Shown one piece after another: positions 1-7,415 of a stretch of DNA of 10,719 nt. The stretch comes from Nephromyces sp. MM_2019 (lineage: Eukaryota; Apicomplexa; Aconoidasida; Nephromycida): contig JADHZB010000763.1 of assembly GCA_015657535.1 (NCBI GenBank), positions 1 through 10,719 on the forward strand, read 5' to 3'. The stretch's first letter is position 1; each line of letters starts with the position of its first letter. Below the pieces are notes generated by a model, which saw nothing but the letters and a program-made list of their open reading frames with translations, was not told the origin of the DNA and did not search any database. Position numbers and translations under genes: made by a program.

Positions 1-363
1 GAGAGAGGGGGGTACTAGGTTGAAGGCAAGGCAAGTGTTAGGATAAAATTTGAAGGAAGAAAAGTATGCAAAACAAAAATTGAGAAGTAGCGCGAGTGAA
101 GGTCAGTAGATGAGAATAAGTAGCACAGGAATAAATGGCAGACAAGGGCATGAGGCCCACAGGCCATTTTAGGTGTATGCACACACAGCACCTCTGTGCC
201 ATTATGTACAATCACATACACACGCAGGTATGCGCACACAACTCACACCAACCAAACTTCACATACACACTTCCAAGTGTATGTACACAGCATTCTCACC
301 ATCTCGGCCAGCTAGAAACTTGAAAAACTCTATTTTCACGCTATCTAGTAAGGAGTCTATAAG
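1..363. other. Intergenic-type sequence with a CA-rich patch
   Basis: The first 170 bases are purine-rich and unremarkable. About 170-290 is degenerate CA repeat (CACACACAGCACC, ACACACGCAGG and similar). No gene is supported on either strand. Confidence 0.6.
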
Positions 364-594
364 TAGAAGCTGTTGTATCCCCTGATAAACTACAACGAAG
401 ACAAGGCTCAGCTCACTCGCCAGCTTCCACTTCAAGTTGAAAGGGCTAAAGTGCGCGAAAGGCTCAGATACTTTCTCCTGAAGATGGTGAAGAAGGAGGC
501 GAAAATTACGATGAAGATGAGGCTGATGAAACTGCACGCCTTAAATAGACGTGTCGACCGCTATCTACAGGGCAGAAAAATTAGTCAGACATAA
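364..594 (+). other. Non-repetitive island with a coding-like frame; possible exon
   Basis: A plus frame without ATG reads NYNEDKAQLTRQLPLQVERA and on through a basic stretch to the TAA at 592-594. From about 470 a second plus frame reads the acidic EDGEEGGENYDEDEADETARLK before a stop at 545. The composition differs sharply from the CA/GT flanks. The acidic reading following the first frame would need a +1 or intron shift. The minus strand is also open over 259-537. Unrecognised; an exon of an upstream gene is possible but unproven. Confidence 0.2.
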
Positions 595-611
595 TCAAAA
601 GACAGCAAATT

Positions 612-870
612 CTGTGTATGTATCGCGTGTGTGTGCGTGTTGGGTGTGTGATCACACGCTGTGTACAGTGTCAAGCCACATGAGCCACGTGTGTGGGTTC
701 TTTCTACCCATTCAAGTGAGCGATTATGCGTGTGCAGCGTGAAGACATGTGGGCATTGCGTATGCATGCCTGTTGGTAGTCTATCAACTTCCTTGTGTGC
801 GCGTGATTGTGTGCAGGCCTTTATTTCTGGTTATACATGTGTGTGTACTCGTTTGTGTGTTGAGTTTCTT
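612..870 (+). repeat. GT-rich degenerate simple sequence
   Basis: Clusters of TGTGTGTGCGTGT alternate with short non-repeat pieces. No unit longer than the dinucleotide is evident. Bases 871-1124 are AT-richer and hold nothing I can support. Confidence 0.7.
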
Positions 871-1124
871 CCTGTGCTTGCTTGTGGATATATGGAATCG
901 TGTAAATGTTTTAAAACTTTGAGGCGCTGCTCATACACTTTTTAGAAGCTCCAATTAACTAGGTTTTGTGAGTAGGATAAGACACACATACAAAATTCCA
1001 CAGCGGAGCATACGCAGTCCAGATTTTCGGCAAAAATAATTAGCGAAAGGTGTGCAAACTTTCCAACTAAAAAGAGAAAATTTTAGTGTGTATATCAGCA
1101 AAAAATACCTAACAATGCCGTGTA

Positions 1125-1225
1125 TCTACACCCCTCAACACACACAAAAAAGGAGCTCAACTCACACTTTTCGCACCATCAAATACACATACTACAAATC
1201 AGCTTATACACACACACTGCACACT
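1125..1225 (+). repeat. CA-rich degenerate simple sequence
   Basis: CAACACACACAAAAAAGG, CACACACACTGCACACTG and similar strings. No gene. Confidence 0.65.
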
Positions 1226-1283
1226 GTTTATGCAAACATAGTTTAGACTCTTGACCTCTAGTAAAACCTTCTTTATCAGTAAC

Positions 1284-1589
1284 TCAATGGGGTTGCCTTT
1301 CACCCGAGTGAAGTAGTATGACCACAGAACTACTCCACCTTTGGTGAAGATGGTAATCGCGTCGATCATCATCGCTGCACAAAATTTTTAGCAAGTTTTT
1401 AGAGCTTAGGAGATGCAAAAGTAAGGGGGATGCCGGGCTTTGGGAATGTGGAGTTTTGGCAGTGGGGGGGTTTGAGAGGGGTTCATCTGGGAGCGGGGGC
1501 TTTGGAGACGAAGAGATGAGCCTTTGGAGTGAAAAGGGGGGTCTCGCCGGTGATTTAGGCACACAGAAAAGAGATGGAGGCACACACAT
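1284..1589 (-). other. 101-codon minus-strand open frame, doubtful
   Basis: ATG at 1587-1589 on the minus strand opens a Pro/Ser-rich frame (PPFSLQRLISSSPKPPLPDE...) ending with a more ordinary tail containing [20 protein letters not shown]. The start context is poor (T at -3). The Pro-rich part simply mirrors the G-rich plus strand at 1420-1550. The C-terminal 40 residues are less repetitive, so a real exon is not excluded. No family recognised. Confidence 0.15.
1464..1499 (+). other. Canonical G-quadruplex motif
   Basis: G7-N7-G4-N7-G3-N3-G5 meets the usual G3+N1-7 rule with four separate runs. It lies in a wider G-rich stretch (1420-1550). Confidence 0.6.
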
Positions 1590-1799
1590 TCATGTGGCAG
1601 TGTATGCACATTAAAAATCTTCAAATCTTTTTAATTTTCATGCAAATTCGCACGAAAAAGGAACAGCTCACGCACACATCAGAATTTTTGAAAGGAAACA
1701 CACGCAAAGCGGCGATATACGTTATAGGATACTCACAAGATGAAATATACGCAGAAGGAGTGGCTGCTCTCCCATCTTTTACTCATCCACTTCAGAGTG

Positions 1800-2060
1800 G
1801 AATCTTTACGTACACACACACACTTTTTCTCCGTGCACGCACACACCTCTTTCTTCGTACACATAAACAATTCCTTTAACACCCACATAAAATTCTCTTC
1901 ACATACATACATGCAATTCTCTTCACGCACAGACATGCAATTCTCTTCATAAAAACACATGCACTTCTTTCCCCATAAACACAGGCTTTTTTCCACGCAC
2001 ACACACTCCTTTCCACGCACATTCACACTTTTTTTCGTACACACACACGAGACTGCATCC
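1800..2060 (-). repeat. 21-24 bp minisatellite, open on the minus strand
   Basis: On the minus strand the unit is roughly GAAGAGAATTGCATGTATGTATGT. About ten degenerate units of 21 or 24 bases keep a single frame open (stop to stop about 126 codons, ending at 1733). The frame encodes octapeptides such as CMSVREEN, CMYVCEEN, FMWVLKEL and FMCTKKEV. No ATG precedes the whole array in frame. A protein-coding array cannot be excluded, but stop-poor repeat DNA explains it as well. The plus strand is CA-rich with CTCTTC and GGCTTTTTTCCACGC blocks shared with the array at 5925-6150. Confidence 0.6.
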
Positions 2061-2193
2061 AGAAAAGATTCCTCATCTTTCAAGAAACTGCGGCAACTTC
2101 CACATCCTCAAGGAAATCAAAAATCAAACGCAGCGCCCTGAAAATTCATCAGTTTGTGACGATTTGCATGCCCACGAAGATTAACTTTTGCAG

Positions 2194-2254
2194 CACACAC
2201 AGCCTGCCTTGTTCCACATACACGTGCACACGCTCTACCTGCAACATTCAAAAG
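2194..2254 (+). other. Possible small exon between acceptor and donor strings
   Basis: TTAACTTTTGCAG ends at 2193 (acceptor-like, with a branch-point-like TTAAC) and AAAAG|GTATAT follows at 2254/2255. The 61 bases between are open in all three plus frames. The split-site geometry is good, but no neighbouring exon is identified. Confidence 0.2.
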
Positions 2255-2336
2255 GTATATCTGCTTGAGTAAGAAGTATATTTCTCTTTGTCTTCTTGAG
2301 GGAATATTATGAGGATTATTGAAGATGACTTTATAC

Positions 2337-2352
2337 CCGCTAATATTAGCGG
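2337..2352. repeat. Perfect 16-base palindrome CCGCTAATATTAGCGG
   Basis: Its own reverse complement over all 16 bases. It can be read as a 4-bp GC stem with a TAATATTA loop, or as a symmetric protein-binding site. Function unknown. Confidence 0.6.
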
Positions 2353-2365
2353 AAGGGGGGAGGTT

Positions 2366-2600
2366 AAGTGTGTATGTGTGCTAGAAGGAGCATCAAATGA
2401 GGCGATACACCCAAGGCTGAAATGGAAACAAAAGGAAATGTGTGTGTTTATGTGTGTTGGTGCGTTTATGTGTGTTGCTGCGTTCATGTGTGTTTTTTGG
2501 TGTGTTTGTGTGTGCTGGCTTGTATGCCGATGTGTGTGCGGGTGGTACGTGTATGATAATGTGTGCATTTGCTTGCATGCTCGTGTGTGTGTGAGTGTAT
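2366..2600 (+). repeat. GT-rich array with ~21-base TGTGTTGGTGCGTTTATG-type units
   Basis: Copies of GTGTGTTGsTGCGTTyATGTGTG repeat two to three times from about 2440, then decay into GT simple sequence. Bases 2601-2867 are ordinary, with one TATATAAGG string at 2777-2785 that could be a TATA box but has no gene behind it. Confidence 0.65.
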
Positions 2601-2867
2601 GCCTTCTAAGTAATACTAGATGACACACTCAAATACTCAGCTATTCACAGTGTGTGCTTTAAGAACAGACATTAGGAAGATGATAGGTAAACCTGAAATT
2701 TCTATATTTGCTGCTGGCACTTAGCGGCTTCTAGCCTTCCTCCCTCCTCATACGCCTAGAGGTTTTAGAGCCATGCTATATAAGGAGTTGTATCTGTGGT
2801 GTTTCTTTGGATTGACTTCTACTTCTTCATCAGTTTCTCCACGTACTGGCCCACACAGATAGTCAAT

Positions 2868-3040
2868 GATGCACACGCACAACTGTAGTGAATGAGCAGA
2901 GACGTAGTGATGCACACACAACTATGATGAATGCACACAGAGATGTAGCGATGCACACACAGACCAGACACACGTGCACTAATGCACACGCACACACAGA
3001 TACACAAACACATAGATATACACACACACGGCCACACACA
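2868..3040 (+). repeat. 41-bp CA-rich minisatellite grading into CA repeat
   Basis: GATGCACAC[GA]CA begins at 2868, 2909 and 2950, exactly 41 bases apart, with shared internal GATGAATG and GA[CT]GTAG blocks. From about 2980 the array decays to CACACACAGATAC simple sequence. Confidence 0.7.
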
Positions 3041-4140
3041 CTCGTGCTTGTTAGTTAAACCCCTCTTGTAAAGATATCAAATACTCTTCATCTAAACCAA
3101 TGCAACTCATCTATTGCTGCATAGATTAGTCTTAGCTGAAAGCTTTCAGAAGTTCCTCCTTCATACAAGCAACACACAAACAAAAAGGAGTTGCTTAATA
3201 AGCAGAGTTACTTTCTCTAGTTGATGATTTTGATTTTTTGCTTCATCTTCTACTTACTAACTAACCTGCATGCGTTGCCATCGTGGCTGTAGTGCATCCA
3301 GGATGCGGTGCTCTTTCTAAAGGTCTAGAACACTGCTAAGTTAACACACCAGATTGAGGCTCCTTCCAGAAAGAAATAGAAGCTACTACAATCTAGGACA
3401 AATTAGCACACACACCGCTAGAGTTCCCTCTATGCGGTCCCAGTGACTCTATTTCCCTCACACACACCGCAGCCAACTCTAGATTGTACGATAAAGAGTT
3501 AGTTTTCGGCATCTTCTAAGCTTCTCCCTCACACACACACACCATCATCCATTGCTGAGCATTACCTTCAGTACCAGCTTATCTAGACTAAGTCGTAGCA
3601 TCTGGGGTAGAGCCCATTACCTAGGCACTACGTGTGTGGCTGCTCAACTCACTGCCTAAGCAAACCTTCCCAACACAACACAACTGTTAGAGGCTATATG
3701 TAATTCCTTATACAGCAGCCACTTTGTTGTTTTTCTCAACTAAATATGTACCCACACACACTTGCGTTTGTGAGCCTTGTTGGGACTTTAAGCAGCATCT
3801 TGTAAGCGTTAACACCTAGTAGTGTGTGTGAAAAAAGCTAGCGTTGAACACAAGCTAGGTGCTATTAATGGACTATAAGAAGTAGGGCTGGAAAGAACAG
3901 TAAGCTGCTGTATTTGTGTCTCCCTGTGAGCTTTGAAAGAGAGTTAATCTAATGGATTTCTCGCTTCCTTAGACCAGCTTTGTTAGCTATACTTCTAGGG
4001 TTTAGGCTGCTCTCTAGATATGGCTGGTGTGTGTGCGCTAATCCATTGTGCAGTAGATGCGTACTCCAGCTGCTTATGCCACATCCTGTTCGCATGATAA
4101 AGCAGTAAGCTTGAAGATGAAAGCGTGAAATAGCTTCACT
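3041..4140. other. Long non-coding stretch, stop-rich, with many CTAG sites
   Basis: All six frames are broken frequently and no RNA gene is recognised. It holds a perfect 14-base palindrome CTGAAAGCTTTCAG at 3136-3149, a 7-base inverted repeat CACCTAG/CTAGGTG (3813-3819 and 3855-3861), an acceptor-like TTACTTTCTCTAG ending at 3220, and about 12 CTAG tetramers between 3217 and 4016. Confidence 0.5.
3400..3545 (+). repeat. Three CACACACACC blocks with related flanks
   Basis: GCACACACACCGCTAGAG, CCCTCACACACACCGCAGCC and CCCTCACACACACACACC recur about 60-70 bases apart, with CTCTA or CTAGA strings between. This is a weak long-period repeat. Confidence 0.4.
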
Positions 4141-4162
4141 GTGTGTATGAGAGGGTGGGAAG

Positions 4163-4690
4163 GGGTTCCAATGTAACTGCAGCGTATGAATGTGTGTGAG
4201 GAGGAGAGGGGTTCCAACGTAGTCCCAGCATATGCGTGTGTGCGGGGGTTCCAGTATATTCTCAGCATATGTGTGTGGGGGGAAGAAAAGTTCCTGTGTC
4301 GTCACAGCAGGTGTATGGGGAAGGATGGAGGGGTTCTAACGGGGTCCCACCATGTGTGTGTGTGTGGGGGGAGAGAGCTTCCAGTGCGGTCTCAGCATAT
4401 ATGTGTGTACGTGGGGGTTCCAGCGTAATCTCAGCATATGCGTGCATGTTGGGGGGAGGGGTTCCAATGTATTATTGACGTATATCTGCGTGTGTGGTGG
4501 GGAGGGGGGAACCCACAGTGCGCGTGTTTTTGTGGGGGAGAGTGGTTCCAGTTCGGTTTCATCATATGTGTATCTGGGGTGTAGGGCTTTTAGTGTCGTT
4601 TCAGCGTATGTGTGTGTGTCGGGGGGAGGAGCTTCAGCGCAAGTTTCGTCGCATGTGTGCTGGGATACGGTAGCCTTCAATATTCGCCTA
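4163..4690 (+). repeat. ~43-bp GT/G-rich minisatellite, about 12 units
   Basis: The consensus is roughly GGGGTTCCAnyGTnnTCTCAGCATATGTGTGTG followed by a variable G-rich spacer. GGTTCCA or variants begin at 4164, 4210, 4247, 4289, 4332, 4377, 4416, 4460, about 4507, 4544, 4585, 4630 and 4673, with spacing 37-47. The unit is not a multiple of three and both strands are stop-poor, so the long open frames across it are not genes. Divergence is high between units; the CAGCATATG core and the GGTTCCA start are best kept. Confidence 0.85.
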
Positions 4691-4829
4691 TGTGCGTTTA
4701 GTTGGATCCCATCCCTTTTTGTGTGCGCGACATCGCTTAGAGGATTTTGTGGGATTGAAACGTTTCCAGAATACCAAGTCAATCCACAAGAGTTCATTAA
4801 GCTCCTTTGTTGAGCTTTTTATGATACTA

Positions 4830-5005
4830 TCCCCACCCCCCACCACCTCGAAGCCATCTCACCACCTCGTACCCTCCTCTTCACCCCCCTCTCCAAGCCT
4901 CTCTCTACCCCCCTAACCACCCCCCTCTCCACCGCCATTACTTGCGCCCTCGAACCTCACACACACCCCCTTACACACCCCCTCACATACCCCCCCTTCA
5001 CACCA
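4830..5005 (+). repeat. C-rich tract with CACACCCCC runs
   Basis: Long C runs separated by ACC, TCTCC and ACACA. At 4966-4996 C5-N7-C5-N7-C7 follow each other, so the minus strand could form a G-quadruplex and the plus strand an i-motif. No gene. Confidence 0.75.
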
Positions 5006-5019
5006 CCCAATCAAACTGC

Positions 5020-5200
5020 AACGCAAAAAACTGCACTCTGAACTTCCATAGAGCCGTCATGAGCTCAGACTGCTTGGTAGAAGTTTCTTCCCTCAAAAGG
5101 AAGGCGGCGCGCAGCTCTCTCCGCTACTTCAATCTCACCCACCCCCCGTCTCCACCCCCCTCATGTAAAAGCTTTCCTCTTACGACATCCCCAGAGGAGA
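5020..5200. other. Short non-repetitive island, unrecognised
   Basis: The plus strand reads ...NCTLNFHRAVMSSDCLVEVS and on; the minus strand reads EIEVAERAARRLPFEGRNFY before QAV and a stop. Both look protein-like, neither has a start or clear splice sites, and no family is recognised. Confidence 0.2.
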
Positions 5201-5204
5201 AAAA

Positions 5205-5345
5205 TGTTCACACACACAGGAATACACACACAGAGATCCCCACGCAAACGCACACACAGATACACATATAAATACATACACACGCATAAATACACACACA
5301 CAAAGAGATACATACACCAACACCCACACACACAGAGATACAAAA
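5205..5345 (+). repeat. CA-rich repeat with ACACACAGAGATAC units
   Basis: CACACACAG-GA-ATACACACACAGAGATmCC-type blocks recur every ~20-30 bases with ATACATACAC interruptions. Confidence 0.7.
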
Positions 5346-5370
5346 GATCAATTTTCACTTCTTTCACAAC

Positions 5371-5466
5371 ATGCCAATTCCCCCTGCGGGCTTCCTCACT
5401 GTATATGTACCCGGATTTCGGCGAACCTCCCCCCTAGCATTGGCTGCCGAAGGTGCAATTGCATGA
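5371..5466 (+). other. 31-codon small ORF in a unique island
   Basis: ATG at 5371 opens a frame encoding MPIPPAGFLTVYVPGFRRTS and 11 more residues to the TGA at 5464. The antisense strand is also open here (SAANARGEVRRNPGTYTVRK...). The island is bounded by CA and C-rich repeats. It may be an exon or a conserved non-coding piece; no homologue is recognised. Confidence 0.2.
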
Positions 5467-5499
5467 AATATCTTTGCCTCTCCCCTCCACACCCACAGC

Positions 5500-5925
5500 A
5501 CACACAATCCCTCCCCCCCCCTCTCTCGCACACTAAGCTTCCCCGCCCCCTTTTCCCCATCTGCATTTTCTGCATGGGTCCCCCCTCCCTCCTGGCTCCC
5601 CTTCACTTCAAACATCTCGATTTCCCAACGTGGAAAACTGCAGATTTTCAGGGTTTTTAAGTATGCTTTCAAGCAATGAAGTTGAGTAATCTTCTTACCG
5701 CACACACGCTAGGAACATGTTTAAATGCTGATTAAAGTAGAGGAAAGCCTTGGAACAAGAGGAAGGCAGAATGCCTTACTAGTGATACAAAATACCAGGC
5801 AAAAATTCGTGCATTTTTAGGGCAAAAAGCTAGATGGTTTGCATACAGAAATATCTGGGCTAGTAGATGGCAAGAAAGCTGCGAATTGAAGTTGTTTTGC
5901 ACACACTGAAGTTGGCTTACACTGA
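5500..5925. other. C-rich then AT-richer sequence without a gene
   Basis: Bases 5500-5600 are C-rich (CCCTCCCCCCCCCTCTCTC and similar). Bases 5640-5925 are ordinary and stop-rich. Nothing else is supported. Confidence 0.5.
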
Positions 5926-6150
5926 CTTTTTCGCACACTAGTTTTACACTGGATGTTTCATAGAGGAGGCTTTTTCGCACACTAACACGGGCTCTTTCAT
6001 AAAGAGGGCTTTTCCATAAAGGCTTTTCTCACACAAAAACACAGGCTTTTTCATAAAGAAGCTTTTTCCACACACACAGACTTTCTCACGCACACGGGCT
6101 CTTTCCACACACACAGATTTGTTCACATACACAGGCTCCCTCCACACTCT
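5925..6150 (-). repeat. 16-19 bp minisatellite of two interleaved unit types
   Basis: On the plus strand, type A is G[GA]CTTTTTCCACACACACA and type B is GGCTTTTTCATAAAGA; about 12 units alternate irregularly. On the minus strand one frame (TAA 6186 to TAA 5944, about 80 codons) stays open and gives short peptide repeats such as PVFLCEK, ALFMKE, PVLVCEK. The GGCTTTTTyCACGCACACAC element matches the array at 1973-2020. Confidence 0.7.
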
Positions 6151-6258
6151 CCACCCCCACCCCCCACAATCACCATCTAATCCTTATGATATCTCATCCA
6201 ACTGAGTTGGGTGCCAAAATTCGGACGCAAAATTATGCTGAAATGGTGCACACGCGCG
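6151..6258. other. C-rich edge and plain sequence, nothing recognised
   Basis: CCACCCCCACCCCCCACAATC at the border of the minisatellite, then ordinary sequence without an open frame of note. Confidence 0.4.
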
Positions 6259-6312
6259 ATATAAATGCAGTGGAGGAAAAAGCCTAAGAATACGTATAAA
6301 ACGCAGTGAAGG
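6259..6312 (+). promoter_or_regulatory. Paired TATA-like direct repeat
   Basis: ATATAAATGCAGTGGAGG (6259-6276) and GTATAAAACGCAGTGAAGG (6294-6312) are the same ~18-base element twice, 35 bases apart, each starting with a TATA-box-like string. They lie upstream of the presumed leader region. A promoter role is only an inference. Confidence 0.25.
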
Positions 6313-6340
6313 GTACAGTTTTTCTGCACCTGAAATTTGG

Positions 6341-6360
6341 GCTTTCTCTTTCTCTTCTAG
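6341..6360 (+). promoter_or_regulatory. Strong 3' splice site-like tract
   Basis: The 20 bases GCTTTCTCTTTCTCTTCTAG are an uninterrupted pyrimidine tract ending in AG. It is the best acceptor string in the upstream half and precedes an open frame of about 62 codons (6362-6550). Confidence 0.4.
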
Positions 6361-6550
6361 TGTTTTGCGATTGCTTCCTCAACATATTCCACTGAAGTAT
6401 CTGGTACAAGCGTATATATGCAACTTCTATATACTGCTAACTAGTACAAATCGCGCACTACTTCTTACTAGGGAAATAAGAATAAAATGCACACACAGAA
6501 GAGGAGGGAGAATTTCTTTCGTATATTTGTTGGTTCCACTGAATTGCTAG
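6361..6550 (+). other. Open frame after the acceptor at 6360; possible exon, unrecognised
   Basis: From 6362 a frame stays open for 62 codons to the TAG at 6548-6550, reading VLRLLPQHIPLKYLVQAYIC and on, with no ATG at its start. It could be a last coding exon, a leader exon with a donor inside (for example CTG|GTACAAG near 6403), or chance. No domain is visible. The rest of the stretch to 6640 shows nothing more. Confidence 0.25.
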
Positions 6551-6641
6551 CTTCTTTAAAGACATCAACTTCTGCATGAGGAGGAAGATATTAGACGATG
6601 GAGATTGAAGTAACTCTCTGCATATAGAGTGGGCTTGAAAT

Positions 6642-6680
6642 GGGGGGGGAGGTTGGGTTTGGGATGAAGTTGGGTTAGGG
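6642..6680 (+). other. G-quadruplex-capable tract
   Basis: G8, then GGG runs at 6655, 6661, 6672 and 6678 with loops of 5, 3, 8 and 3 bases. If the first run is counted as two stems, four G-runs are joined by loops of 7 bases or fewer. Confidence 0.5.
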
Positions 6681-6796
6681 CGAAGATTGGACGCTTGTTA
6701 TGTTAGAGAGAAGCTGAGAGAAGCAGGATATTGAGGAGGATTTTGTGCTCTGAAAAAAAGGGGTTTTGTAGTTTTCAGGGATTCTTTTGGGTGATA

Positions 6797-6857
6797 GAAG
6801 GAGGAGGTAGGAGAAGAAGAACAAGAAGAGGGAGAAGAAGAAGAAGAAGGAGGAAAA
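6797..6857 (+). repeat. GAA/GGA-rich purine tract
   Basis: About 60 bases are almost all purine, built of GAA, GGA and AGG triplets. It is a polypurine-polypyrimidine tract, able in principle to form triplex DNA, and on the minus strand it is a strong pyrimidine tract. Confidence 0.7.
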
Positions 6858-6978
6858 GTTTTGACGTTTATTAGTTTATTTTACGTTGCGAGAAACTTCT
6901 CAGCTGATGATGAAGCTTTTTATACGCGAAGGAGAGCTGCTCTACGCTCTTTTGCGAGCTGGTGATCTGTCATTTTGA
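6798..6978 (+). other. Coding-like island after a purine tract (possible 5' exon)
   Basis: Two overlapping plus frames look protein-like. One (6798-6965) reads an acidic GEEEQEEGEEEEE stretch, then about 35 ordinary residues ending RSFASW and a stop. The other (6865-6978, ATG at 6907) encodes a run ending MKLFIREGELLYALLRAGDL-SF and a stop. Neither has an upstream partner I can define. They could be upstream ORFs in a leader exon ending at the donor at 6979, or chance. Confidence 0.25.
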
Positions 6979-6985
6979 GGTAAAT
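6977..6985 (+). promoter_or_regulatory. Candidate 5' splice site GAG|GTAAAT
   Basis: The string GAGGTAAAT fits the eukaryotic donor consensus and lies at the border between non-repetitive sequence (6860-6979) and a GT microsatellite, as expected for an exon-intron edge. Joined to 7913 it gives no frame into the large protein (stop TGA at 6963-6965 in the needed frame), so the exon would be 5' untranslated. Confidence 0.35.
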
Positions 6986-6992
6986 CGTTGAA

Positions 6993-7225
6993 GGGGTTTG
7001 TATGTGTGTGTGTGTGTGGGGATCTCATAGATGGGAGATTGTGTGTGCGTTGTGTGTTGTTTTTCCATGTGTGTTCTAGAGTGTTTTGGTGTGTTTTTAA
7101 GTGTGTTGGTGTGCTATTGCGTGTTGGTATGTTGATGTGTGTGTTGCTTTTTGTGTTGTTGTATGTTTACTAACATGTGTGCCTGTATGTGTGCGTGTGT
7201 CTCTACTTGTGACTGTGCTTGTGCG
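6993..7225 (+). repeat. GT-rich degenerate microsatellite
   Basis: TGTGTGTGTGTGTGTGG is followed by about 200 bases of GTGTGTT-type variants. It lies inside the proposed first intron. Short open frames across it encode only Cys/Val runs and are not genes. Bases 7226-7415 are AT-richer and show nothing else. Confidence 0.8.
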
Positions 7226-7415
7226 TGTTTTAATCAACTTTAATAACATCTTTAGCTTCGCTTTTTTAGGATTGATTTATGCATTTATGAATATTTATGA
7301 GTTACTTTAATGTGTATTACGCCGTTGTGAGTATGCGTGAGCTTTGGATTCTGATGGCTGCTGCATGGTGTATGTACAGTCAGTGTTTGACCGTGCAAAC
7401 TTCTTTACATCTTAG

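Noticed and set aside
2337..2352. Rolling-circle replication origin
   Set aside because: The TAATATTA loop is followed by G rather than C, the stem is only 4 bp, and no Rep-type gene is in the window.
2309..2623. 104-codon plus frame starting MRIIEDDFIPANISGRGEVK
   Set aside because: The first 44 residues look plausible, but the rest is GT microsatellite read as Cys/Val/Met runs. No splice donor clearly ends the plausible part.
3996..4006. TAGGGTTTAGG resembling a telomere repeat
   Set aside because: Only about one and a half units; no array and no chromosome end.
4164..4220. GGTTCCAAC resembling a tRNA B box
   Set aside because: It recurs as part of the minisatellite, and no A box or cloverleaf can be drawn around it.
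4163..4690. CRISPR-like periodic array
   Set aside because: Units are degenerate throughout, spacing varies, spacers are G-rich variants of each other, and no cas gene is present.
4336..4813. Two 153-codon open frames facing each other on opposite strands
   Set aside because: Both lie in the 43-bp minisatellite, whose unit is not a multiple of three. GT/CA-rich DNA lacks stops on both strands, and the peptides are only Cys/Val/Gly or His/Thr/Pro strings.
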